A stretch of 64,000 bases of DNA from assembly GCF_020076305.1 (NCBI RefSeq), contig NZ_JAIQXE010000003.1, positions 62,001-126,000 of the forward strand, written 5' to 3'. A model generated the notes under the pieces. That model made no database searches. It was not told the origin of the DNA and was given only the letters and a program-made list of their open reading frames with translations. The stretch comes from Flavihumibacter profundi. Lineage in GTDB: Bacteria; Bacteroidota; Bacteroidia; Chitinophagales; Chitinophagaceae. Shown in pieces: positions 56,954-64,000 of this stretch (positions are counted from its first letter, which is position 1; the number at the start of each line of letters is the position of its first letter). A program made the position numbers and the translations under genes.

Positions 56954-57612
56954 GGGGAACAGTCATTTCCATTTTATTGCTTGCCGGATTTACAGCATTT
57001 GCACAACCTGATTTTCCGGTTAAATACTATCCCGCTAAAGACACCCATAAACCTATTGTCTTTTACATCTCCGGGGATGGCGGATGGAATAATTTTTCCA
57101 CAAAGCTGGCTTCCACCATCAATGCAAATGGCTTCAGGGTGGCCAGCCTTAACGCCAGGGATTATTTCTGGAATAAAAAAACTGCAGAGCAAACTGCACT
57201 CGACATAACCAACAACCTGCAAAAGGAATACGGTAACCTCCAAAATGAAAAAATCATTTTCATAGGTTATTCATTCGGTGCAGATGTATTGCCTTTCATT
57301 ATTAATCAGCTGCAGCCAGGAATCCGTGAAAAAATAAGCGGACTGTTGCTTTTGGCGCCTTCTTCCTCTACAGATTTCGAAATACATGTATCCGATATCC
57401 TTGGATTTTCAAATTCCCGGAAACTCCAGGTGGCAGAGGCTATTAATGCCTTACAAATCCAGAAAACTGTAGCTGTATTCGGAGCAGATGATAAGAATTT
57501 CCCGTTGCAATCCATACACCTTAAGAATTTCACTGCCATTTCACTGCCTGGTGGTCATCATTTCGAGGGTAATACCGATGAATTGGCACAAATAATGTTT
57601 ACAAATTTCTGA
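56950..57612 (+). CDS. AcvB/VirJ-like lysyl-phosphatidylglycerol hydrolase
   Basis: A 220-residue secreted alpha/beta hydrolase (signal peptide ending near AFAQP). VFYISGDGGWNNFSTKLA and the nucleophile elbow FIGYSFGADVLPF fit the AcvB/VirJ family, which in Agrobacterium removes lysine from lysyl-phosphatidylglycerol. The late acid and His are probably in VFGADDKNFP and SLPGGHHFEGN. The ATG overlaps the mprF stop (ATGA), so synthesis and removal of the modified lipid are coupled in one transcript. Confidence 0.88.
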   Translation: MRGTVISILLLAGFTAFAQPDFPVKYYPAKDTHKPIVFYISGDGGWNNFSTKLASTINANGFRVASLNARDYFWNKKTAEQTALDITNNLQKEYGNLQNEKIIFIGYSFGADVLPFIINQLQPGIREKISGLLLLAPSSSTDFEIHVSDILGFSNSRKLQVAEAINALQIQKTVAVFGADDKNFPLQSIHLKNFTAISLPGGHHFEGNTDELAQIMFTNF

Positions 57613-57622
57613 CGCAGATTTT

Positions 57623-58615
57623 ATGAAGCCGAAATATTTTCTTTTTTTTATTATCCTTCTGTCGCTTGTCCAGAATTGCCTGGCCCAGCAGGCACAGGAT
57701 TCAAATTATATCCGGCCATTCACGAAATCAAACGACCTGGAATGGTATACCGGCAGGTACAATACTGTATTTAATTTCAAACCAAACAATAACGACAGTT
57801 ATTTAAGTCACCATGATTTAAAAGCGAATACAAGTGCTTATATAGGAATGCATATCGATTACAAATGGTTAGCAGTGGATGTTTCTACCAGCCTGCCCAG
57901 GACCTTTGTTGACAACAATATCAAAGGGCGCAAGGCGCATAGCCTGCAATTAAGTAAAACAGGGTCAAAGCTCAGGATTGAAGGTTTATATGAAAAATAC
58001 AATGCGCTTGTCATGCCCATCAGCAGGAGGCACCAGGAATACCAGGTGTTCAATAACTTTGGTTATGCTAATTATTCTGCGCAACTGACCTACATTTTTA
58101 ATTCAAAACGGTTTTCATTACCCGCCGCAATAAATTATGGGGAGCAGCAGGTAAAATCAGCAGGCAGCTTCCTGTTCAATTTCAACCCAACAATACACCA
58201 GTTTGCCCAAAACAATAACCCGGGCCTCAAATTAACCCCATCCGACAGCCTGTTGAATCATGCAATTTCGAATCATTCCGGCTGGATGAATACTTTCTTC
58301 AATGGCGGCTATACGTACAACTTCGTTTGGAACAAAGGGCACTGGAGCCTTAACCCCTGGATAATGGGTGGTTTGGGTGTTCAGAAAGAACTCGCGGATG
58401 AAACAAAAAATTCAGGCAAACTGACGTACAATTTCCGTGGAATGATAAGCAGCGGCTACAATGGCACACTGTTTTATATTTACCTGAATACCCTTTATAA
58501 TAAAACGGAAAGCAGGTTACCTGCGTCAAAACTAACGGTAAGGAACAGTGATACTTATTTAACGATGGGTTATCGTTTTGGGAATGCACCGCACAAAATT
58601 ATGGGCCTGCTATAA
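57623..58615 (+). CDS. DUF4421 outer-membrane protein
   Basis: A 330-residue protein with a signal peptide (cleavage near CLAQQ). Sequence such as YNTVFNFKPNN and the alternating aromatic strands fit DUF4421, a Bacteroidota family predicted as beta-barrels or beta-rich envelope proteins. It ends with LTMGYRFGNAPHKIMGLL. Third gene after mprF and the hydrolase, 10 bp behind, so probably under array D. Function unknown. Confidence 0.8.
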   Translation: MKPKYFLFFIILLSLVQNCLAQQAQDSNYIRPFTKSNDLEWYTGRYNTVFNFKPNNNDSYLSHHDLKANTSAYIGMHIDYKWLAVDVSTSLPRTFVDNNIKGRKAHSLQLSKTGSKLRIEGLYEKYNALVMPISRRHQEYQVFNNFGYANYSAQLTYIFNSKRFSLPAAINYGEQQVKSAGSFLFNFNPTIHQFAQNNNPGLKLTPSDSLLNHAISNHSGWMNTFFNGGYTYNFVWNKGHWSLNPWIMGGLGVQKELADETKNSGKLTYNFRGMISSGYNGTLFYIYLNTLYNKTESRLPASKLTVRNSDTYLTMGYRFGNAPHKIMGLL

Positions 58616-58698
58616 AAGGTGGTTCTCCGTGTCCCTTAATTAAAATAGCCTGAAACTTTCCTATCTTCAATAAGCTTCACTATTCTAATTTCAAGTAC

Positions 58699-60543
58699 AT
58701 GAAACAAGCCATTATTCTGCTGCTGTTTTCTTGCATCATCAGCATTAGCACCTATTCACAAACCGATAGTATTGCTTTCTATAAGAAAACATCTGCCATG
58801 ATCCCCATGCGGGACGGTAAAAAATTATTTACGGTTATACTTAGTCCGGTTAACCCGAAACAAAAAGTACCCATTTTGATACAGCGTACCCCATACGGCG
58901 CTGACATCCCTATTCCTGATGACACTGTTTTTCAAACACGCCTGATGGGGTCTGTTTATCCAATGGCTAAAGAAGGGTACATTTTTGTATTCCAGGATAT
59001 CCGTGGCAAATACAAAAGTGAAGGCGATATGCAAATCCACCAGCCACTCACCCATGAAAAAGTGAAAGGAGCAATTGATGAAAGCACCGACACATGGGAT
59101 GCTGTAGACTGGCTGGTCAAAAACCTGGCAGACAACAATGGGAAAGCTGGTATTTATGGTATTTCTTATCCAGGCTGGTTAGCCCTGGTGGGATCCGTAG
59201 ATCCGCACCCCGCCTTAAAAGCCGCATCTGAACAGGCCTGCATGGGTGACCTGTTTTTAGGCGATGACTTTCACCACAACGGTGCTTTCCGTTTGAGTTA
59301 TGGTATGGAATATTCTTATGAAGTGGAATTTGATAAAACGACCGACAGTAATTTTCCATTCCCCCAGTATGATCTGTACGATTGGTACCTTAAGCTGGGG
59401 CCGCTTAAAAATGTTAATGGTGTTTACTTCAGGAATAAGATCCCAACCTGGAATAGTTTTGTAGCACATCCAAACTATGATGCATACTGGTCAAAAAACT
59501 CCCCGCTGGATTATATCCGTTACCCGCAGATTCCGCAATTACATGTTGGCGGTTACTTCGACCAGGAAGACATTAATGGGCCGCAACTGATGTATAGCCA
59601 CATGGAAAAGAAAGATTCCAATAACCGGAACTTCATCGTGCTTGGTCCATGGAACCACGGCCAGTGGGGCGGAAGCAAGGCCGACAGCCTGGGTAAAATT
59701 TCCTTTGGCAGCAATACCGGCGAATGGTTTCGCAACCTCCAGAAGCAATGGTTTGATTATTGGCTGAAAGGAATTGGCAACGGACAATTTGCAGAAGCCA
59801 ACTGTTTCCAGACCGGCAGCAATAAATGGCAGCAGTATGCTACCTGGCCACCAAAACAAGCTGTCATTAAAAAATTGTATGCCGGCGCGGGAAATACTGC
59901 ATCATTCAATAAACCGGGTTCAACAGGCTCCTTTACGAGCTATACCAGTGATCCGGCCAAACCTGTACCCTATCGTACACTGCCCATTGAAGCGACTTAC
60001 GGCCCTGGAAGCCGCTGGAGACAATGGCAGGTAGAAGACCAGCGTTTTGTATATACCCGGCCGGATGTAGTGAGCTTTGTTATGGATTCCCTTAAGGAGG
60101 ATCTTACAGTAACGGGTAAAATTTTGGCGCATTTATTTGCAAGCACCTCCGGAACTGACGCAGACTGGGTGGTAAAACTTATTGATGTATACCCGGATTT
60201 TGATCCTGAAAATTTAGCCATGAGCGGTTACCAGTTACCGGTAGCCATGGAAGTATTCAGGGGAAGGTTCAGGAAAAGTTTTGCAAAGCCTGCCCCGCTG
60301 ACCCCGGGAAAGCCCGAAGAATTTGTGATTGACCTCCACGACATTAACCACCGGTTCAGGAAAGGCCACCGCATCATGATCCAGGTTCAAAGCAGTTGGT
60401 TCCCCATAATTGACCGCAATCCGCAAAAATATGTCCCGAATATTTTCGAAGCCAATGCCACCGACTATATCAAAGCGGAACAGCATATTTACCATTCTGC
60501 GCAATACCCGACTTATATTGAGTTGCCGGTAATGAGGGATTAA
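58699..60543 (+). CDS. CocE/NonD-family hydrolase (X-Pro dipeptidyl-peptidase S15-like)
   Basis: A 614-residue secreted serine hydrolase (signal peptide ending near STYSQ). The nucleophile is S156 in GIYGISYPGW, and the oxyanion-loop Tyr is in RTPYG (about 64-68). The His of the triad is probably in GPWNHGQWGG, and the C-terminal jelly-roll domain is at about 390-610 (HDINHRFRKGHRIMIQVQSSWFP). Family members are acyl hydrolases, amidases or dipeptidyl-peptidases; the substrate is not apparent. A TATCTTCA element lies about 30 bp before the ATG. Confidence 0.9.
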   Translation: MKQAIILLLFSCIISISTYSQTDSIAFYKKTSAMIPMRDGKKLFTVILSPVNPKQKVPILIQRTPYGADIPIPDDTVFQTRLMGSVYPMAKEGYIFVFQDIRGKYKSEGDMQIHQPLTHEKVKGAIDESTDTWDAVDWLVKNLADNNGKAGIYGISYPGWLALVGSVDPHPALKAASEQACMGDLFLGDDFHHNGAFRLSYGMEYSYEVEFDKTTDSNFPFPQYDLYDWYLKLGPLKNVNGVYFRNKIPTWNSFVAHPNYDAYWSKNSPLDYIRYPQIPQLHVGGYFDQEDINGPQLMYSHMEKKDSNNRNFIVLGPWNHGQWGGSKADSLGKISFGSNTGEWFRNLQKQWFDYWLKGIGNGQFAEANCFQTGSNKWQQYATWPPKQAVIKKLYAGAGNTASFNKPGSTGSFTSYTSDPAKPVPYRTLPIEATYGPGSRWRQWQVEDQRFVYTRPDVVSFVMDSLKEDLTVTGKILAHLFASTSGTDADWVVKLIDVYPDFDPENLAMSGYQLPVAMEVFRGRFRKSFAKPAPLTPGKPEEFVIDLHDINHRFRKGHRIMIQVQSSWFPIIDRNPQKYVPNIFEANATDYIKAEQHIYHSAQYPTYIELPVMRD

Positions 60544-60614
60544 CTGCGTATACCCTGATTATGGTATTGGTTGGCTGATGGTCATAAGGTGGTTAGGTGG
60601 AGGTAATGAGCAAC

Positions 60615-60652
60615 ACGTAGGAAGACGTAGGATAACGTAGGATGACGTAGGA
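60615..60652 (+). promoter_or_regulatory. Four tandem ACGTAGGA repeats, exact 10-bp period
   Basis: ACGTAGGA occurs at 60615, 60625, 60635 and 60645, each followed by two variable bases. The array ends 32 bp before the winged-helix protein's ATG. The exact helical-turn spacing suggests an operator or protein-binding array. A TAAATTGT element at about 60671 could be the -7 site. Confidence 0.65.
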
Positions 60653-60684
60653 TGGCAAATTCAAAATGTTTATAAATTGTACAC

Positions 60685-61290
60685 ATGGCGCGTGTAACAA
60701 ATAACCTGTTAATGACCGGTGCCCAGGGAGCCGTGGGCAAACAGATCGTATACAAAGAGATCAACGGAAAGAGCTTTGTAGCGCAATACCCTGATATGAG
60801 CCATGTGCAATATAATGATGCACAAAAAGAATACCAGAAATTATTTGGACTGGCATCGGCCTATGCCAGTGGGGTCATTAAAGATCCGGAGCGCAATGCA
60901 GCCTACGAAAAGAAGATCCGCAACGATAAAAGACTACGCGGAAAAAGCGTCTACCACACTGCACTTCAGGCCTACATGGCAAAGCACAGCTATAAACTGT
61001 CCAGCGCACAACAGCATAAAATCCTGCAATATTACCTGGATAAGTTCCTGCTGACGGTGCCACAGGCAACCGCCCTCGCCTACCTGGTTGCCCAGCAAAA
61101 ATTATCCAATGCCATTTACCAGGAGATCAATAAAGTGTCAAAAGCTACGGCTACCCGCCACTTGCAGGACATGATGAGCCAGGGCATTATCAGCTTCCAG
61201 GCAAAGGGCGCCGGTGCCATCTATAGCCTGGCGCATCCCTATCCTGAAGACCCCAATACACCCGGCAAGAATAATATTGACCTGATTTAA
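60685..61290 (+). CDS. Fic-type winged-helix protein of a Bacteroidota hypothetical family
   Basis: A 201-residue cytoplasmic protein with no signal peptide or membrane helix. The N-terminal half (GAQGAVGKQIVYKEINGKSF, YPDMSHVQYNDAQKEYQKLF, YASGVIKDPERNAAYEKKI) matches a Bacteroidota hypothetical family I cannot name. The C-terminal 70 residues, including YQEINKVSKATATRHLQDMMSQGIIS and GAGAIYSL, resemble the winged helix that follows Fic domains, but no Fic HPFxxGNG motif is present. It is flanked by ACGTAGGA repeats upstream and AATTGGCTCA repeats overlapping its stop, so autoregulation is plausible. Confidence 0.7.
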   Translation: MARVTNNLLMTGAQGAVGKQIVYKEINGKSFVAQYPDMSHVQYNDAQKEYQKLFGLASAYASGVIKDPERNAAYEKKIRNDKRLRGKSVYHTALQAYMAKHSYKLSSAQQHKILQYYLDKFLLTVPQATALAYLVAQQKLSNAIYQEINKVSKATATRHLQDMMSQGIISFQAKGAGAIYSLAHPYPEDPNTPGKNNIDLI

Positions 61291-61361
61291 TTGGCTCAGA
61301 AATAAAAATAATTGGCTCATTCTTAATTATAATTGGCTCATTTAGGTATATAATGGGCTCA
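61289..61361 (+). promoter_or_regulatory. Four tandem AATTGGCTCA repeats, exact 21-bp period
   Basis: Copies start at 61289, 61310, 61331 and 61352 (the last reads AATGGGCTCA), separated by A/T-rich spacers. The period is exactly 21 bp, two helical turns. The first copy overlaps the TAA stop of the preceding gene, and the last ends 24 bp before the -33 element of the DUF2975 promoter. Confidence 0.78.
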
Positions 61362-61384
61362 CTACCGTAATTCAGCTAATATTT

Positions 61385-61415
61385 ATTGTTTTTCAATAAT
61401 TATTTATTATATTTG
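61385..61415 (+). promoter_or_regulatory. Bacteroidota-type promoter of the DUF2975/HTH pair
   Basis: ATTG (61385-61388) as -33 and TATATTTG (61408-61415), a perfect TAnnTTTG -7 element, are 19 bp apart. This is the best promoter match seen in the window. The gene's preferred ATG lies 27 bp downstream. Confidence 0.68.
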
Positions 61416-61441
61416 ACTTGTTAATGCCAAAACAAGCAATT

Positions 61442-61996
61442 ATGGAAATTAAAATCACAACCGGGCAGATCTTAAACGTATTGGCTGTGCTGTCCTGGAT
61501 CATCTTCATCGGTGTCTGTATCGAGGCCGGCGGTTTCATCTCCAATACCGTTTATACTATGGTGATCAACCCGAAGGGGGCCTCCAATTTTTGGGAAGGC
61601 AACGACCTGTCTCCCCTATACAATTTCGACCGCGGCTATTTTTTAGTACAGACCTCGATCATGTGCATCGTAGCCATGATGCGGGCAACGATCTTCTACC
61701 TGATCATCAAAATGCTGCAGGACAAAAAACTAAATATGTCACAGCCTTTCAACAAGGACGTGTTGCGTGTGATCCTCAACATCGCTTACCTGGCTTTAGG
61801 CATTGGCTTATTCTCCTGGTGGGGTGTGAAACATGCAGCCTGGTTTACGCAGCAGGGTGTGAAAATGCCCGATATACAATACCTGCGTTTAGGAGGCGCT
61901 GATGTATGGCTATTTATGGGCGTTACCCTGATTGTGATTGCCCAGGTATTCAGGCGCGGCATTGAAATACAAACCGAAAACGAATTAACTGTATAA
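61442..61996 (+). CDS. DUF2975 membrane protein
   Basis: A 184-residue protein from the ATG at 61442 (MEIKITTGQIL) with four transmembrane helices at about 12-35, 75-95, 110-130 and 155-175. DUF2975 proteins are typically paired with a small Cro/CI-type regulator, as here (3-bp gap to the next gene). The in-frame starts at 61418 and 61424 are too close to the promoter -7 element. The pair probably forms a self-regulated module of unknown physiological role. Confidence 0.85.
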   Translation: MEIKITTGQILNVLAVLSWIIFIGVCIEAGGFISNTVYTMVINPKGASNFWEGNDLSPLYNFDRGYFLVQTSIMCIVAMMRATIFYLIIKMLQDKKLNMSQPFNKDVLRVILNIAYLALGIGLFSWWGVKHAAWFTQQGVKMPDIQYLRLGGADVWLFMGVTLIVIAQVFRRGIEIQTENELTV

Positions 61997-61999
61997 CCT

Positions 62000-62209
62000 A
62001 TGCCAATCATTGTAAATCTTGATGTAATGATGGCTAAGCGTAAAATGTCGCTGAATGAACTTTCAGACAAAGTAGGTTTGACATTATCCAACCTGTCTAT
62101 ACTCAAAACCGGCAAAGCAAAAGCGATCCGGTTTAGTACGCTCGAAGCAATATGCAAAGTGCTGGATTGCCAGCCTGCCGATATCCTGGAATACAAAAAG
62201 GAGGAATAG
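62000..62209 (+). CDS. Cro/CI-type small transcriptional regulator
   Basis: A 69-residue helix-turn-helix protein (MAKRKMSLNELSDKVGLTLSNLSILKTGKAKAIRFSTLEAICKVL), followed by the CQPADILEYK tail common in the YozG-like family. It is translated 3 bp after the DUF2975 gene and most likely represses that pair. Confidence 0.92.
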   Translation: MPIIVNLDVMMAKRKMSLNELSDKVGLTLSNLSILKTGKAKAIRFSTLEAICKVLDCQPADILEYKKEE

Positions 62210-62238
62210 TCCGATTTTACTACCTGGCTTAAACGAAA

Positions 62239-62269
62239 AAAACGCAATTTCTTTCCGGAACTGCGTTTT
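62239..62269 (+). terminator. Possible terminator after the HTH gene
   Basis: AAAACGCA (62239-62246) pairs with TGCGTTTT (62262-62269) across a 15-bp loop that contains the palindrome TTCCGGAA. The right arm ends in TTTT. Confidence 0.6.
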
Positions 62270-62282
62270 CATTGATTTATTG

Positions 62283-62370
62283 CGGAGAGTAAGGGATTCG
62301 AACCCTTGATACCCTTTAGAGGTATACACACTTTCCAGGCGTGCTCCTTCAACCACTCGGACAACTCTCC
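62283..62370 (-). tRNA. tRNA-Ser (anticodon GGA)
   Basis: An 88-nt tRNA with a 7-bp acceptor stem (GGAGAGT / ACTCTCC), discriminator G and long variable arm, as expected for serine. The anticodon loop reads CTGGAAA, anticodon GGA, decoding UCC/UCU. The T-arm has GGTTCGAATCC. CCA is not encoded. Confidence 0.95.
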
Positions 62371-62379
62371 AATTTCCTG

Positions 62380-62400
62380 TTTTTACCCGGCGGGTAAAAA
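62380..62400. terminator. Hairpin TTTTTACCC-GGC-GGGTAAAAA
   Basis: Perfect 9-bp arms with a 3-bp loop and T/A tracts on both sides, placed between the ansA stop and tRNA-Ser. It probably terminates the tatD-ansA transcript. Its core is shared with the pair at 17007-17033. Confidence 0.8.
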
Positions 62401-62421
62401 CGGGTCGCAAATATAGTGAAA

Positions 62422-63471
62422 TCAGGCATTGGTCAACTCACCACGCAAAGAAGTTTCCAATAATTCACGGAGGCGGCTTCGTGAAAGTTTCTGTGCAAGC
62501 AGGAACATCAGCTTCGCCAATGCGGCTTCGAAAGTCATATCATATCCGCTTACCACACCCATTTCCTTCAGCTGTACACTGGTTTCATAGCGCCCCAGCT
62601 CAACGGCACCACCATCACATTGCGTAATGTCTACAATGACCAACCCCCTTTTGATTCCTTTACGCAAACTATCCGTAAACCAGCTTGCCGTTGTTGTATT
62701 GCCGCTACCAAAAGTTTCGAGGATTACAGCCTTAATGCCCCTGGTTTCCAATACAGCATCAACCGTTGCCTGGGTTATTCCCGGAAACACTTTCAGCACC
62801 GCCACAGCAGGATCCAGCTTCCGGTGCACTTTCAATGGCTTTTCAGGATGTTTTAAAATAAACTGCCGCTGGTATTTGATGCTGATGCCTGCTTCTGCCA
62901 GGGGCGGGTAATTCATTGAATAGAATGCTTCAAATTTCTCGGCATTGTATTTCTTGGACCGGTTTCCCCGGAAAAGCTGGTAATCAAAATATATACAGAC
63001 CTCTGGCACCAGGGCCTTCCCACCCTTACGGGCTGCAGCTATTTCCAACGCGGTGATAATATTCTCCTTCGCATCTGTACGGATTTCCCCGATGGGTAAC
63101 TGCGAACCGGTTAAAACCACTGGCTTCGACAGGTTTTCCAATAAAAAACTGAGGGCCGATGCTGTAAAGGCCATGGTATCTGACCCATGTAAAATCACAA
63201 ACCCATCGTAGGCGGCATATTTCTTCCCGATAATCCCCGCAAGTTCCACCCAGATATCGGGATGCATATTGGATGAATCCATCGGTGGATTAAATGCATG
63301 CACTTCCACTTCGAAACCGAGTTTAACGATTTCTGGAATATTGTCCCGGATCTCCTTGAAACCAATGGGTTTCAGGGCGCCCGTAGCTGCATCCATTACC
63401 ATCCCTACAGTACCGCCGGTATAAATAATCAGGATGCGGGTTTTTGCTGATTTTGGGGTGGAATTGGTCAT
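62422..63471 (-). CDS. ansA: Type I L-asparaginase
   Basis: Hydrolyses L-asparagine to aspartate and ammonia in the cytoplasm. A 349-residue protein with the two threonine-containing motifs of the family: ILIIYTGGTVGM near the N-terminus and GFVILHGSDTMAFTASALSFLL. The VVLTGSQLPIGEIRTDAKEN region is also conserved. There is no signal peptide, which fits the cytoplasmic type. The ATG overlaps the tatD stop by 4 bp. Confidence 0.94.
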   Translation of the reverse strand: MTNSTPKSAKTRILIIYTGGTVGMVMDAATGALKPIGFKEIRDNIPEIVKLGFEVEVHAFNPPMDSSNMHPDIWVELAGIIGKKYAAYDGFVILHGSDTMAFTASALSFLLENLSKPVVLTGSQLPIGEIRTDAKENIITALEIAAARKGGKALVPEVCIYFDYQLFRGNRSKKYNAEKFEAFYSMNYPPLAEAGISIKYQRQFILKHPEKPLKVHRKLDPAVAVLKVFPGITQATVDAVLETRGIKAVILETFGSGNTTTASWFTDSLRKGIKRGLVIVDITQCDGGAVELGRYETSVQLKEMGVVSGYDMTFEAALAKLMFLLAQKLSRSRLRELLETSLRGELTNA

Positions 63472-64000
63472 GGAAAGGTAGATTTAAAGAGTTTCCGTGC
63501 ATTGGAGGTGGTTATTTCCGCAACCTCTTCTGGTGATACCGAAAAAATTTCGGCCAGTTTGGCAACCACATAGGACAAATAACTGCTTTCATTCCTTTTG
63601 CCCCTGAAAGGTACGGGCGTCAGGTATGGTGCATCGGTCTCCAGTACAAGATGATCGAGGCCAAGTTTTTCCAATACAGCAGGTAAACCGGCATTTTTAT
63701 AGGTTAGTACACCCCCGATACCCAGGTAAAAACCGGCTTTAACAACCTCTTTAGCCAATTCATAACTGCCACTAAAACAATGAAATACCCCCGAAAGCCG
63801 GCCATCCTGTGCCTCCTTAACCAACTCAATACATTCCTGGGTTGAATTCCTTGAATGGATCACAATAGGCAGTTCATATTGCCTGGCAAGGGCGATCTGT
63901 TCCCGGAATGCTATGTATTGCTGCTCCTCAAAGGTCCGGTCCCAGTAAAAATCCAGCCCGATCTCTCCCACTGCCGCAAATGGCCTTTTGGCCAGCCAAT
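63468..64000 (-). CDS. tatD: TatD-family metal-dependent hydrolase (5' end outside window)
   Basis: A partial gene; the frame is open to the window edge and reads PFAAVGEIGLDFYWD at its left, so the true start lies beyond 64000. TatD motifs seen are GEIGLDFYW, IVIHSRNSTQECIELV, GVFHCFSGS and LETDAPYLTPVPFRGKRNES, which carry the metal-binding Glu, His and Asp residues. TatD proteins are DNases or related hydrolases. It overlaps ansA by 4 bp and is probably co-transcribed with it. Confidence 0.93.
   Translation of the reverse strand, partial: WLAKRPFAAVGEIGLDFYWDRTFEEQQYIAFREQIALARQYELPIVIHSRNSTQECIELVKEAQDGRLSGVFHCFSGSYELAKEVVKAGFYLGIGGVLTYKNAGLPAVLEKLGLDHLVLETDAPYLTPVPFRGKRNESSYLSYVVAKLAEIFSVSPEEVAEITTSNARKLFKSTFP

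Noticed and set aside
60685-61290. Winged-helix gene as a Fic toxin
   Set aside because: The C-terminal helix-turn-helix resembles Fic-associated ones, but the Fic catalytic motif HPFxxGNGR is absent.

Overview
The window looks like chromosomal DNA of a Bacteroidota bacterium of the class Chitinophagia, probably Chitinophagaceae. This rests on family content: type IX secretion genes (porV, porU, gldJ, PorP/SprF), BshA, a xylose cluster under an AraC regulator, DUF4292, DUF983 and DUF4421 proteins, and promoter elements close to the Bacteroidota TAnnTTTG type. No phage, insertion sequence or CRISPR array is visible. Coding density is high. The longest gene-free stretch is about 274 bp (11157-11430) and shows nothing clear beyond a possible promoter for the minus-strand cyclase gene.

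Layout. 1-11.2 kb: a minus-strand operon read from the right. It encodes a class III nucleotidyl cyclase fused to TIR-like domains, two large membrane-anchored nSTAND1-type NTPases, a multi-pass membrane protein, and the start of a secreted protein cut by the window edge. It resembles a signalling or conflict system. 11.4-14.0 kb: a LiaF-like protein with a LytS/LytTR two-component pair. 14.1-25.0 kb: housekeeping genes (anmK, upp, a PorP/SprF protein, a 3-methyladenine glycosylase, an EI24-like protein, an RsmI-like methylase, an M28 peptidase, bshA, an M16 peptidase pair). 25.0-29.3 kb: an EnvC-like protein, a DUF4292 lipoprotein, dut and ispF. 29.5-37.4 kb: porV-porU facing gldJ-murF, the order known from Flavobacterium johnsoniae. 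38.0-41.8 kb: xylB-xylA with a divergent AraC regulator. 41.9-58.6 kb: an envelope block with a GH18/CE4/GT2 fusion, an OmpR-type two-component system, a TolC/adaptor/RND metal-efflux operon, and an MprF/AcvB-VirJ/DUF4421 operon. 58.7-64 kb: a CocE-type hydrolase, a winged-helix protein flanked by two tandem-repeat arrays, a DUF2975/HTH pair, tRNA-Ser, ansA and a partial tatD.

The most notable pattern is four tandem arrays of a TTAAC half-site. Each has four copies spaced 11, 10 and then 10 or 11 bp. They lie 45-67 bp upstream of the fusion gene, the histidine kinase/response regulator genes, the tolC operon and the mprF operon, and no other such array was seen in the window. This fits one regulon run by the OmpR-type regulator encoded in the middle of it, joining exopolysaccharide synthesis and modification, metal efflux and lipid aminoacylation. 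Other standouts are the cyclase-TIR/tandem-STAND operon and the winged-helix gene bracketed by a 4 x 10-bp array and a 4 x 21-bp array.
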